The notes under the pieces: model-generated | The model's input: only the letters and a program-made list of their open reading frames with translations | The model's database searches: none | Told to the model about the DNA's origin: nothing | Assembly (NCBI GenBank): GCA_040401695.1 | Contig: JBBANY010000002.1 | Span: 1-58,631 of the forward strand | Source of the DNA: F1-20-MAGs119 sp040401695 | Lineage (GTDB): Bacteria > Actinomycetota > Acidimicrobiia > Acidimicrobiales > Ilumatobacteraceae | DNA length: 58,631 nt | Reading direction: 5' to 3' | Program-made: the position numbers and the translations under genes | Shown: positions 58,593 to 58,631 of the stretch, piece by piece | How positions within the stretch are numbered: the stretch's first letter is position 1 | Layout of the letters: each line of letters opens with the position of its first letter

Positions 58593-58631
58593 GTATTCCG
58601 TATTCGTGGGCTTCGGGCTAGTGCCCTCCGC

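Noticed and set aside
1..58631. tRNA, rRNA, integrase or insertion sequence
   Set aside because: No cloverleaf, rRNA-like conserved stretch, transposase or terminal inverted repeat with target duplication was recognised by eye.

Overview
This window is high-GC bacterial chromosome, most likely an actinobacterium of the class Acidimicrobiia (Ilumatobacter-like). That placement is an inference. It rests on the base composition, many leaderless start codons preceded by a TANNNT -10 box, secreted lipoproteins with long Thr/Ala/Asp/Glu linkers after the lipid-anchored cysteine, and actinobacterial-type families (DUF3054, DUF4916, Ino1, CHAD). No rRNA, tRNA, CRISPR array, phage or insertion sequence was seen.

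Left third (1-20974): a catabolic region. It holds three short-chain dehydrogenases, a thiolase, a TetR regulator, a glyoxalase-fold protein, an AMP-forming acyl-CoA ligase, a cupin, a P450, a CoA-transferase-family protein, two acyl-CoA dehydrogenases and a 3-hydroxyacyl-CoA dehydrogenase. In its middle is a sugar-type ABC importer with one ATPase, one permease and two different binding lipoproteins. Four promoter regions share a 16-bp motif (AACC-AACG-T core) that may tie these blocks into one regulon.

Middle (21000-35600): an FTR1 iron permease behind an iron-box-like palindrome and ilvD are followed by a complete phosphonate module on the minus strand: binding protein, two permeases, ATPase, a PhnY-like 2-oxoglutarate dioxygenase and a PhnZ-like HD oxygenase. 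Gene overlaps couple most of it, and the operon promoter carries a PHO-box-like pair of RTTCACTT units 22 bp apart. MFS and DUF3054 membrane proteins, Ino1, FolD, a CHAD protein, a TetR and a haloalkane dehalogenase follow.

Right half (35600-58631): ilvB-ilvN-ilvC lie behind a leader peptide with three consecutive Val codons and an intrinsic terminator (attenuation). Next come a lipoprotein, metY, a DUF4916/Nudix-like protein, a Nei-type glycosylase, a flavin/F420-type small protein and a MacB/FtsX-like exporter. Then comes a two-gene AhpD-like operon whose second gene has an in-frame UGA at the second position of a CxxC motif, followed by a plausible bacterial SECIS hairpin: a probable selenoprotein. 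The region ends with a nitroreductase, an NMN adenylyltransferase-like protein, a 1-Cys peroxiredoxin, two drug-type exporters, a CsoR/CstR-family repressor with its palindromic operator, a polysaccharide deacetylase, a sigma factor fused to an anti-sigma-like membrane tail, and a secreted RCC1-repeat protein.

A dispersed palindromic repeat of about 50 bp occurs four times in intergenic DNA (about 23.65, 30.78, 39.19 and 40.14 kb). Strongest second-look items: the UGA-containing AhpD-like gene, the phosphonate operon with its PHO-like box, the ilv leader peptide, the dispersed repeat family and the sigma/anti-sigma fusion.
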